DNA of 64,000 nucleotides, taken from contig JAFRRH010000008.1 in the NCBI GenBank assembly GCA_017428215.1, forward strand, positions 1 to 64,000, written 5' to 3'. Positions 26,475-34,067 of this stretch are shown piece by piece; within the stretch, counting starts at the first letter, position 1, and every line of letters starts with the position of its first letter. The position numbers were made by a program, and so were the translations under genes. The notes below the pieces were generated by a model. That model saw nothing but the letters and a program-made list of their open reading frames with translations. It made no database searches and was not told the origin of the DNA. The DNA is from Selenomonadaceae bacterium (lineage in GTDB: Bacteria; Bacillota; Negativicutes; Selenomonadales; Selenomonadaceae).

Positions 26475-27365
26475 TTAGCGAATGCCGTGACGGGCAAGAA
26501 TACTTGCAAAAGTTTCGCCGCTGATAAGGATAACGCCGTTTCCTTGAGTCGCCGCGTCGAATTGATTTGTCAAGTCGATTAAAATTCGGATATTGCCGTC
26601 GGAATTGGGCGGCTCGTCGCAAGGTTCATCATTTGTTTTGATACGGACGAAAATTTTCTTAGGCTCATTGGTGGACTTATAAAGGTCGTACATGAGTTCG
26701 CGCTCGGAAAACATTTCAAATACCAAATCCGACTCGTCGTTAATCAAGCGGTAGCCATTCTTGATGAACAGCTCCTTAATCATATTTTTCCGCTCGACGA
26801 ACGAAAACTTTTGCAACGTCTCAAAAATGTTGTCGAGTACTTCATTTCGTGACGGGTCGTCGGGTGATATGTTGAACAGGACTTTCAACAATTCCTTGAG
26901 ATAATTCTCGCGGATTGTCGATATTTTTTTGATCGGCGAATTTAAATCGCTCTGCTGTTGCGGCATAGAATTAATCGGCGGCAGAAAGTTGTTTCCCGAA
27001 TTTGTCAAAATCGCTCCCGCTTCGGCGGCGGCAACGAGATCCGCGTGGTCAAGCGGCATTCCCAAAGCCTGCATGGATTCAAAAAATTCTTTTACGTCGG
27101 GGATTTTGTATAAACTTCCACGAACACGCAATTTCGTGCCCAGTTGAGGATTCACTTCGTCGCGATTAAATGTAAAAACTTTGTCAACATGAAAACATTG
27201 CCGACCGTCTTGATGACCGGAAGTATCTATAGGTCTGGGATTCGCGTCGTAAAAATACTTACTGCAGATTCGCACCGCAGTTACTTTCCCGCGCTCAGGT
27301 ATGTTTTTGTGTAAGATATAATCGCCCACATTCAAGTTAAGGAGGCGTCTCTTCCACGTCTTCAA
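26475..27365 (-). CDS. Unknown three-part protein (FtsZ-like cassette, gene 1)
   Basis: 296 residues, not recognised. Residues 1-95 are a beta-rich module (LNVGDYILHKNIPERGKVTA, YFYD, FHVDKVFTFNRDEVNPQLG) similar to the product of the gene at 25071-25616, but lacking that protein's first ~90 residues. Residues ~140-215 are helical (YLKELLKVLFNISPDDPSRN; FSFVERKNMIKELFIKNGY). The last ~60 residues are an alpha/beta stretch (NIRILIDLTNQFDAATQGNG). Start is TTG at 27365 with AAAAGGAA upstream; an in-frame stop lies just before, so it cannot be longer. It lies 61 bases downstream of the TPR gene and 32 bases upstream of the FtsZ-like gene. Confidence 0.6.
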   Translation of the reverse strand: MKTWKRRLLNLNVGDYILHKNIPERGKVTAVRICSKYFYDANPRPIDTSGHQDGRQCFHVDKVFTFNRDEVNPQLGTKLRVRGSLYKIPDVKEFFESMQALGMPLDHADLVAAAEAGAILTNSGNNFLPPINSMPQQQSDLNSPIKKISTIRENYLKELLKVLFNISPDDPSRNEVLDNIFETLQKFSFVERKNMIKELFIKNGYRLINDESDLVFEMFSERELMYDLYKSTNEPKKIFVRIKTNDEPCDEPPNSDGNIRILIDLTNQFDAATQGNGVILISGETFASILARHGIR

Positions 27366-27425
27366 ATTTCCTTTTCGTCAGCCGACATCTGATTCTCAGA
27401 AAGCTGATACAAGCTTTGTCATATC

Positions 27426-29012
27426 TCATCGTCTCTCTAATTTCTTAGCTTTATCGAAATCAGCTTGAGCTGTTGCCGCGTCGCCGAGTTCTTTATAACA
27501 TTTCCCGCGCAGATAATAAATTTCAGCATAATCCGGCTTAAGCTCAATTATTTTTGTGTAATTTTCTATGGCTCGCTTATATTTTTTTAAACGGCTATAA
27601 TCCTGCCCCAAATTGTAATACGCCTTATCAAATTTCGGATTAAATTGAATTGCTTTGATGTAGTCTTCAATAGCTAGTTTATATTTTCCGAGTTCGTCAT
27701 AAAGAATTCCGCGATTAAAATATGCTTGCGCCGATTTTGAATTCAACTCAATTACTTTGCTGTAATCCCGAACGGCGAGTTTATTTTGATTTAAATTGCG
27801 ATATGCACCCGCTCGATTATTATACGCCAACGACAAATTCGGATTTATTTGAATTGCTTTATCGAAATCGGTAATCGCACGCTCGTATTGTTTTAAATTG
27901 TAATAAGACACTCCGCGCTTGCAATATGCCTCTTCATAATCCGGATTTATTTGAATCGCCGTGTCATAATCCTGAATTGCTCGCTCGTATTGCTCCGATT
28001 CAAAATAAGTATTGCCGCGATTATAATATTTTTGCGCTGAATTCGGATCTAATTCTATTTCCTTGTCATAATCTCGAATTGCTTGATCATATTTATTCAT
28101 TTGGCGATACGTGACGGCGCGATTATTATAGGCTTCAATATAATTCGGCTTGAGTTCGATTGCTTTAGTTAAATCTTGAATTGATTGCTTGTATTTTTTT
28201 AAATAACGATAAATGCGCCCGCGATTGCAGTAAATTTCCGCTGAATTCGGATTAAATTCTAAAACTTTAGTTAAATCTTGAATTGTTTGCTCGTATTTGT
28301 GCTGATTATAATACGCGACGGCGCGATTTTTATATGCCTCTACAAAATTCGGATTGAGTTTAATAGATTCATCGTAATATTTTGTCGCGTCTTCGTAATT
28401 TTTTATATAAGCAAGTCTATTGCCCTCTGCCAGATTCTGTATAGATAAAAAGTCATTGTCAACTTGCTCAATCTGCTCACGAATTTTATCTTTATCCGCT
28501 TGAGTTGTAGCTCCATTGTATTTTTCTTTTAAATCGGCAATTTTGGCGTCATTTTTAGTTAGCGCGTCTTTTAAGGCTTCGTTTTGCTGAACGATTATAA
28601 TTTTTTCGTTATCAGTGTGCTTAATGAAACCGAAAATACTATCGGCGTCAATTTTGGCGTTTAAAGTCGCCGTCAAAATAATTGTAGATTCGTCGGAAGT
28701 CTCATTAGTAACTTTTACGTCAGAAAATTGAATAATATTGTTCGTGACGGCTAAAATTTCGTCTATAGTGATTTTTGCGTTGACTGATTGAGAAAACTCT
28801 ACGAGATAGACGCCGGATTTATAAATTGCGTCCTCTTTAGCAAGTTGAATCACCCGTTGATAAGCAATTTCGGGATTTTCAAAATCGCTCATTATATATT
28901 TGCCCTCGCCGACAAAAACTTTTGTGGTTGCGCCGACAAATTTCGCGCCGAACAAAAAAATTACGATTAAGAAGGCAATTAAGCCGCGTTGAAAGAATTT
29001 TTCCCACTGCAT
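27426..29012 (-). CDS. Exported/anchored TPR-repeat protein
   Basis: 528 residues. Membrane segment or signal at residues ~10-28 (GLIAFLIVIFLFGAKFVGA). Residues ~30-150 resemble the N-terminal domain of FlgT/LPP20-like envelope proteins (AYQRVIQLAKEDAIYKSGVY; STIILTATLNAKIDADSIF). A short coiled coil follows (~165-200). About ten 34-residue TPRs fill the rest, each of the form AYNNRA..Y....KYDQAIRDYDKAIELNPN. It should scaffold protein complexes on the outer face of the inner membrane. It is first in the same-strand run leading to the FtsZ-like cassette. Confidence 0.8.
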   Translation of the reverse strand: MQWEKFFQRGLIAFLIVIFLFGAKFVGATTKVFVGEGKYIMSDFENPEIAYQRVIQLAKEDAIYKSGVYLVEFSQSVNAKITIDEILAVTNNIIQFSDVKVTNETSDESTIILTATLNAKIDADSIFGFIKHTDNEKIIIVQQNEALKDALTKNDAKIADLKEKYNGATTQADKDKIREQIEQVDNDFLSIQNLAEGNRLAYIKNYEDATKYYDESIKLNPNFVEAYKNRAVAYYNQHKYEQTIQDLTKVLEFNPNSAEIYCNRGRIYRYLKKYKQSIQDLTKAIELKPNYIEAYNNRAVTYRQMNKYDQAIRDYDKEIELDPNSAQKYYNRGNTYFESEQYERAIQDYDTAIQINPDYEEAYCKRGVSYYNLKQYERAITDFDKAIQINPNLSLAYNNRAGAYRNLNQNKLAVRDYSKVIELNSKSAQAYFNRGILYDELGKYKLAIEDYIKAIQFNPKFDKAYYNLGQDYSRLKKYKRAIENYTKIIELKPDYAEIYYLRGKCYKELGDAATAQADFDKAKKLERR

Positions 29013-29124
29013 GAGCCATCACTCCTAAAAATTTTGGAAATATTTTATTACAGTTATGGCTAAAATTAAAGCCCTCGCCAAATTCGGTGGGGCTTTTTGA
29101 TATAATTTTTGTTGTAAATAAGAT

Positions 29125-30537
29125 TTAAATCGTGTGCAAGCGGATTGAACTTGTGCCGCCCTCGCCGTATTTCATGCCTGCAGTAAGAATAACCAAGTCG
29201 CCTTTCTCGACAAAACCTTTTTCCAGTGCACTAGCCGAAGAGTAATCAATCATTTGAACAATATCAAGCCAAGGCGTGCCAGGAATGGGGTAGACGCCCC
29301 AACGCAAATTCAAATGGCGGGCGACCTCATCATTTTGTGTAAAGGCGATAATCGGGGCTTTAGGTTTATATTTTGAAACGACGCGAGTTGTATAGCCCGA
29401 ACGAGTCGGCGTAATAATTGCCTTCGCGCTCAATTCGTAGCAAAGCTGAACCGTAGCATGCGCAATAGCGTCCGTGTGTGAATATTTTCTGTGCATGCCT
29501 TTCTGGAGGAAAATTTCTTTGTATTCGAGTGATTCTTCAGTCCTCAAGGCGATTTGGTTCATCATAGTAGCGGCTTCGACGGGATATTTTCCGCTTGCAG
29601 TTTCGCCGCTGAGCATAATAATATCTGCGCCGTCGAGGATAGCGTTGCCAACATCGGAAACTTCTGCGCGGGTCGGACGCGGATTGACAGTCATACTTTC
29701 CAACATTTGAGTAGCGACGACGACGGGTTTACCAATGGCGTTGCATTTTTTAATAATATCTTTTTGGATAATGGGCACGTCTTCGGCAGGAATTTCAACG
29801 CCTAAATCACCGCGAGCAACCATAATGCCATCACTTGCCGCAATAATTTCGTCAATATTTTTGACGCCTTCGAGGTTTTCAATTTTGGAGATAATTTCCA
29901 TGTGCCCGCCGTTTTTGACGATTAAATCGCGAATTTCCTCGACATCGGCGGCGCGTTGAATAAAGCTTGCGGCAACGAAATCCATATCATTTTCAATTCC
30001 GAATAGAATATCTTTTTCGTCCTGTTCAGAGACGGCAGGAAGTCCGAGCGAAACGCCAGGCGCGGCAACTCTTTTGCGACTGCTCATCTTGCCGGAATTT
30101 AAAATCGTCGTGTAAATATTTTTGTCTTTAATCTCGTCAATCTGCAATTCAACAAGTCCGTCATTGAGCAAAAGTTTATCGCCGACTTTAACTTCCGTGT
30201 AAAGCAATTTGTGTGTGACAGACGCTTTAGTTTCGTCGCCGAGAATGTCGTCGTTAACGAGCGTGAACTTGTTGCCTTCGACGAGCTGAACGGAGCCATC
30301 TTTGAATTCGCCGAGACGCATTTCCGGACCTTTGGTGTCGAGAATCAGCGAAATAATTTTCCCAGTAGCTTTAGCGGCGGTCTTTACGGCGTCGATACGT
30401 TTCTTGTGCCCCGCGTGGTCGCCGTGTGAAAAATTAAATCGGGCGGCGTTCATTCCGTTTTCGATAAGAGCTTCGATAACGCCCGGCGCGTCGGTTGCAG
30501 GTCCCTGCGTGCAGATGATTTTTGTCTTTTTCAACAT
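29125..30537 (-). CDS. pyk: Pyruvate kinase
   Basis: 470 residues, complete. Converts PEP and ADP to pyruvate and ATP, the last step of glycolysis. Motifs: KTKIICTQGPAT at the start, AARFNFSHGDH, the PEP/metal site ISKIENLEGVKNIDEII, DGIMVARGDLGVEIPAEDV, and the C-domain effector region. It lacks the extra PEP-utiliser domain found on many Bacillus enzymes. ATG at 30537 follows AAGGAGGCGATTTT; the earlier start at 30573 would begin upstream of that site. Confidence 0.95.
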   Translation of the reverse strand: MLKKTKIICTQGPATDAPGVIEALIENGMNAARFNFSHGDHAGHKKRIDAVKTAAKATGKIISLILDTKGPEMRLGEFKDGSVQLVEGNKFTLVNDDILGDETKASVTHKLLYTEVKVGDKLLLNDGLVELQIDEIKDKNIYTTILNSGKMSSRKRVAAPGVSLGLPAVSEQDEKDILFGIENDMDFVAASFIQRAADVEEIRDLIVKNGGHMEIISKIENLEGVKNIDEIIAASDGIMVARGDLGVEIPAEDVPIIQKDIIKKCNAIGKPVVVATQMLESMTVNPRPTRAEVSDVGNAILDGADIIMLSGETASGKYPVEAATMMNQIALRTEESLEYKEIFLQKGMHRKYSHTDAIAHATVQLCYELSAKAIITPTRSGYTTRVVSKYKPKAPIIAFTQNDEVARHLNLRWGVYPIPGTPWLDIVQMIDYSSASALEKGFVEKGDLVILTAGMKYGEGGTSSIRLHTI

Positions 30538-30594
30538 AAAATCGCCTCCTTGAAAATTTTTTTCATTGTACAATATTTTAATGGTTAAGGCAAA

Positions 30595-31155
30595 TTATTT
30601 CGGCGTACGCCACTCTTGCATAATATCTGGCAAATTGAACAGGCGCAGAATTTTATTGACGATATGATTTATCTGCGCTTGCAAGTTCGGCGGCGTATTA
30701 TAAAAAGTCATGACAGGCGGCATAATTATCGCTCCGCAATCGGCAAGTTCTTTCATGTTGCGCAGATGAATTCGACTGAACGGCATTTCACGCGGCACGA
30801 GCAAAAGTTTTCGATTTTCTTTCAAGCAAACGTCCGCCGCACGAAGTAAAAGATTTTCGCAATAGCCCGAAGCAATCCCCGCCAAAGTTTTCATTGTGCA
30901 CGGTACGATAATCATTCCGTCGACTAAAAAACTGCCGCTGGCAATGGAAGCGTCCATTTGATTAACGTCATAAACGCAATCGGCAAGGCGACGTATCTCG
31001 AAAATGTCAAAATTAGTTTCGTCGCGAATCGTCAACTGTGCACCGTCCGTTATAATTAAATGCGTCTCAACCGAATCAATCGCCTTGAGCCGTTGCAAAA
31101 GTTCTACAGCTATCACAACGCCGCTTGCGCCAGTCATGCCTACAATTAATCGCAT
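30595..31155 (-). CDS. ubiX: Flavin prenyltransferase UbiX/Pad1 family
   Basis: 186 residues. Makes prenylated FMN, the cofactor of UbiD-type decarboxylases. Motifs: IVGMTGASGVVIAVELLQRL (FMN loop) and SIASGSFLVDGMIIVPCTMK, then NRKLLLVPREMPFSRIHLRN (prenyl-phosphate site) and GAIIMPPVMTFYN. No ubiD partner is adjacent. Upstream AGGAGAAAATTTTT precedes the ATG. Confidence 0.93.
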   Translation of the reverse strand: MRLIVGMTGASGVVIAVELLQRLKAIDSVETHLIITDGAQLTIRDETNFDIFEIRRLADCVYDVNQMDASIASGSFLVDGMIIVPCTMKTLAGIASGYCENLLLRAADVCLKENRKLLLVPREMPFSRIHLRNMKELADCGAIIMPPVMTFYNTPPNLQAQINHIVNKILRLFNLPDIMQEWRTPK

Positions 31156-31247
31156 AAAAATTTTCTCCTTTATCTGTCAATGTATTTATAATACAAGCAC
31201 CGCAGATTTTTTTCAATAACCAAAACCGCTGTTATAGATAATAAAAT

Positions 31248-31276
31248 TTGCGCGTTTACTGATTCGGTTGTATAAT
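31248..31276 (+). promoter_or_regulatory. sstT promoter
   Basis: TTGCGC, 17-base spacer, TATAAT (perfect -10), 31 bases before the sstT start codon. Confidence 0.65.
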
Positions 31277-31306
31277 GCGCTTAAATTTTTTTGAGGAGGG
31301 TGCAAA

Positions 31307-32560
31307 TTGCTATCAAAAGTTGCAAAGGTGTACGGCGAAACGGCACTTATAAAATTAATCGCCGTTGGTTTGGTGGTAGGAATTATTTTAGCGTTATTCG
31401 TGCCGGCTGTGGTGCCAGTCATCGCGGTTTTCGGCAAGCTCTTTGTTAGTGCTTTAAAAGGCGTGGCTCCAATTTTGGTTTTCGTGTTGGTAATGAACGC
31501 GATGAGCCAAAAATCGGAATCTAACGCGACAATGAAACCGATAATCCAACTTTACGTACTCGGAACGTTTTTAGCGTCGTTGGTGGCAGTTACGGCGTCA
31601 TTTTTATTCCCGACGACATTAAAATTGCAAATCGACGCGGACACGACAATTTCGCCGCCGGGCGGAATCGTTGAAGTTTTGCAGAATGTTATAATGAACG
31701 TCGTCGATAATCCTATACACGCGCTGACGACTGCAAATTATATCGGAATATTAGCTTGGGGCGTGATAATGGGCTTGGCGTTCCGACATGCGGGCGACGA
31801 ATTGCACAATGTGCTTGCAGACTTAGCAAAGGCAGTTACAAAGGTTGTGCAGTGGGTAATTCGTTTTGCGCCGTTCGGTATCATGGGCTTGGTTGCAGAC
31901 GCGATTGCAACGAGTGGCGTTGACGCGCTTTTAGGCTATGCAAAACTTTTGGCGGTACTTTTGGGCGCATTCTTCAGCGTGGCGTTAATCATGAATCCGA
32001 TAATTGTTTTCTTCAAGCTGGGAATCAATCCTTATCCGTTGGTTTTGGCGACGCTTAGGGAGAGTGGCATTTACGCATTCTTCACGCGGTCGAGCGCAGC
32101 AAATATTCCTGTCAACATGAGCCTTTGTAAACGTTTAGGCTTAAACGAGGATTTATATTCCATATCAATACCATTGGGCGCAACAATAAATATGGCAGGC
32201 GCGTCGATAACGATAGCGGTTTTGAGTTTAGCGGCGGCTCACACGTTGGGAATTTCAGTTGACATGCCGACGGCATTATTACTCTGTATAATTTCAACGG
32301 TTGGTGCGTGTGGTGCGTCGGGCGTAGCGGGCGGCTCGTTGCTTTTAATTCCGGTTGCCTGTTCGAGTTTCGGCATTGATAATGATATTGCAATGCAAGT
32401 TGTCGGCGTCGGCTTTATAATCGGCGTGTTGCAAGATTCGTGCGAAACTGCGTTGAATTCGTCAAGTGACGCGCTGTTTACGGCTACAGCTGAATTTGCC
32501 GAACGTAAAAAGCAAGGCAAACTTAATCCTGCTGACTTAACGCCACGTGCTGAAGAATAA
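31307..32560 (+). CDS. sstT: Na+/serine-threonine symporter SstT
   Basis: 417 residues, about nine hydrophobic segments plus two hairpins; DAACS family, SstT branch. Diagnostic stretches: [20 protein letters not shown] near the start, [18 protein letters not shown], the first hairpin [19 protein letters not shown], and [19 protein letters not shown] with [20 protein letters not shown]. Imports serine and threonine with sodium. Start is TTG at 31307 behind GAGGAGGGTGC. Monocistronic: own promoter, then a weak terminator at about 32578-32612. Confidence 0.93.
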   Translation: MLSKVAKVYGETALIKLIAVGLVVGIILALFVPAVVPVIAVFGKLFVSALKGVAPILVFVLVMNAMSQKSESNATMKPIIQLYVLGTFLASLVAVTASFLFPTTLKLQIDADTTISPPGGIVEVLQNVIMNVVDNPIHALTTANYIGILAWGVIMGLAFRHAGDELHNVLADLAKAVTKVVQWVIRFAPFGIMGLVADAIATSGVDALLGYAKLLAVLLGAFFSVALIMNPIIVFFKLGINPYPLVLATLRESGIYAFFTRSSAANIPVNMSLCKRLGLNEDLYSISIPLGATINMAGASITIAVLSLAAAHTLGISVDMPTALLLCIISTVGACGASGVAGGSLLLIPVACSSFGIDNDIAMQVVGVGFIIGVLQDSCETALNSSSDALFTATAEFAERKKQGKLNPADLTPRAEE

Positions 32561-32577
32561 ATAAACTTTGCAACAAA

Positions 32578-32612
32578 AAATCCCCCTGTCAATGTAGGCA
32601 AGGGAATTTTTC
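32578..32612 (+). terminator. Weak terminator after sstT
   Basis: CCCCCTG pairs imperfectly with TAGG-CAA-GGG, followed by AATTTTTC. Confidence 0.4.
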
Positions 32613-32635
32613 TATGGTCTGACATTATCAGTAAA

Positions 32636-32985
32636 TTACATTTCTCCGCGAGCTTCACGCTTTGAAAGTTCTTCCATAATCGGGAATATTCTTTATCGAG
32701 TTTATATCCAATAGAACCGCCTGAGAATATTAATCCTTCTGTGCGAATGTGGAATTTATAATAACAGCAAGAAAAGTGCAATTACAGCCCAAATGCTCAT
32801 GACGATAATCCATGCCTGTTGATTGTCGCCAAAAACTTTAATCAACGGGAGAGTCGCCGAAATGGAAATGATTTTGCCAATCGGCGAGAGTGCCATACGA
32901 GTAACGGAGAGCATGTCGCGTTTATGAGAGGAGCGCGTCATCATTGCGGAGAGTGAACCGTAAGGCAAATTCAGTGCGGTTTAGC
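32636..32985 (-). pseudogene. Remnant of a GPH-family (MelB-like) sugar symporter
   Basis: The frame at 32968-32760 reads YGSLSAMMTRSSHKRDML and ISISATLPLIKVFGDNQQAW, the cytoplasmic loop region of MelB-like glycoside/cation symporters, ending in a membrane segment. The C-terminal end is found further on: KLDKEYSR in one frame and, after a one-base shift, IMEELSKREARGEM with a stop at 32636, a common tail of this family. The first ~100 residues and most C-terminal helices are gone. Clearly non-functional. Confidence 0.7.
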
Positions 32986-32993
32986 AGAATGTG

Positions 32994-33548
32994 TTACAAA
33001 ATTTTATAGGGTGATTCCATGCGCCTGTCAGTCGACATTTTTAACTTAGTTTCTTCTGTATGCCGAAAGCCTGTGCGTTTAGTTGATTGTTTGGCACTTG
33101 TCTGAGCGGTAACAGGATATTTTTCGTAACGTTTTTTATTATAGGCTGTAGCTTTTACGACCTCTTTGGGGTATCCGTTTGGTGTCATAGTATCACGTGA
33201 ACAAATAAAATGTTTTTTCCAAAAGTTAAGTTCATCTTGATTCGAGCATATTTTTAACATTACAGTGACAAGCATGTCTTTTCCGTGACTTTGAATGGCT
33301 TTATTCAGATAAGAAGTCTTGCACCTAGCGTGTTCCCGAAAATGTTCCTCAACAATAGATACGTCCAGTGGCAATACCTGTATTGGGAAGAGCTTGCACC
33401 TAGCGTGTTCCCGAAAATGTTCCTCAACTGTTCGTGTCGTTTGTCCGACATATTCAAAATCGTTTGTTCCAAATGATTCATACTGTAGACAAAAAGCACC
33501 TATCAAGTAAAATAAGTCTGTTTGGAATCCGTTCAATGCGCCAGACAA
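32994..33548 (-). CDS. GIY-YIG-type endonuclease-like protein with internal duplication
   Basis: Open frame of 184 residues. The GIY-YIG half-site FEYVGQTTRTVEEHFREHA followed by YLNKAIQSHGKDMLVTVML fits phage-type GIY-YIG nucleases, and the C-terminal GFRHTEETKLKMS is a NUMOD3-like DNA-binding element. VEEHFREHARCK occurs twice because of a 36-base direct repeat. The natural start is unclear, since the 5' end overlaps IS1182 remnant sequence on the other strand. Homing-type nucleases cut DNA to spread themselves; here the duplication interrupts the catalytic core, so activity is doubtful. Confidence 0.5.
   Translation of the reverse strand: MSGALNGFQTDLFYLIGAFCLQYESFGTNDFEYVGQTTRTVEEHFREHARCKLFPIQVLPLDVSIVEEHFREHARCKTSYLNKAIQSHGKDMLVTVMLKICSNQDELNFWKKHFICSRDTMTPNGYPKEVVKATAYNKKRYEKYPVTAQTSAKQSTKRTGFRHTEETKLKMSTDRRMESPYKIL
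33318..33428. repeat. 36-base direct repeat, two copies
   Basis: Identical 36-base copies at 33318-33353 and 33393-33428 separated by 39 bases. The whole 75-base step keeps the reading frame of the GIY-YIG gene. Confidence 0.9.
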
Positions 33549-33880
33549 TAAGAGAAATAGAAGTGAATAATGCGTACCGCTGGTTTATCGGCTACTCGTT
33601 GACGGAACCGGTGCCGCACTACATTTGTCAAAGGTGAGCATAAAAGGTGTTTTGCCTACAGTGCCCAAACGCCCCAAGAATAAGGACTAGAAGCAGAGCA
33701 CCTGCGCCACATATCTCAAATTCGCGATACTTATAAAAAGCGCAAGGAGACAATCGAGCGAGTCTTTGCTGATGCTAAGGAACGACATTGCCTACGTTAT
33801 ACTTATTATCGCGGCTTAGCTAAAGTCAAAGTGCAAGTAGTGCTTATTTTCTTCTGCCTAAATATGAAAAAATAGGCAAT
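33500..33880 (+). pseudogene. IS1182-family transposase remnant
   Basis: Two pieces of an IS1182-type DDE transposase. The first (to ~33637) reads IREIEVNNAYRWFIGYSLTE followed by PVPH, the N-terminal motif. The second (33693-33875) reads EHLRHISQIRDTYKKRKETI, ERVFADAKERHCLRYTYYRG and LAKVKVQVVLIFFCLNMKK, the C-terminal catalytic motif with the final Glu. The middle ~300 residues are deleted. No clear terminal inverted repeats remain. Confidence 0.75.
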
Positions 33881-33990
33881 AAGAAAGCGCAAAAACTTTA
33901 TATAGTTCTTCTTCCTTCGCCGCTGAAAAGAAAATCAAAGCCAAAAGCCCGTCTCAGAGCATTCCGAGACAGGCTTTGTCTACAAGCTGT

Positions 33991-34019
33991 GAGCCGCTCA
34001 AAGTAGAGTGGCTCTTTTT
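33991..34019 (+). terminator. Terminator downstream of the IS remnant
   Basis: GAGCC pairs with GGCTC around a 14-base loop, followed by T5. Confidence 0.55.
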
Positions 34020-34067
34020 ATATTAAATAGTTTTCATCTGCGATAAATAATTAAAAAGCAAAATCCC

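Noticed and set aside
32239..32781. 180-residue minus-strand open frame over the sstT end
   Set aside because: Only its first ~20 residues (symporter tail) are meaningful; the rest is antisense to sstT.
33318..33428. Possible two-repeat CRISPR (36-base repeats, 39-base spacer)
   Set aside because: Only two copies, located in frame inside a coding sequence, with no cas genes anywhere in the window.
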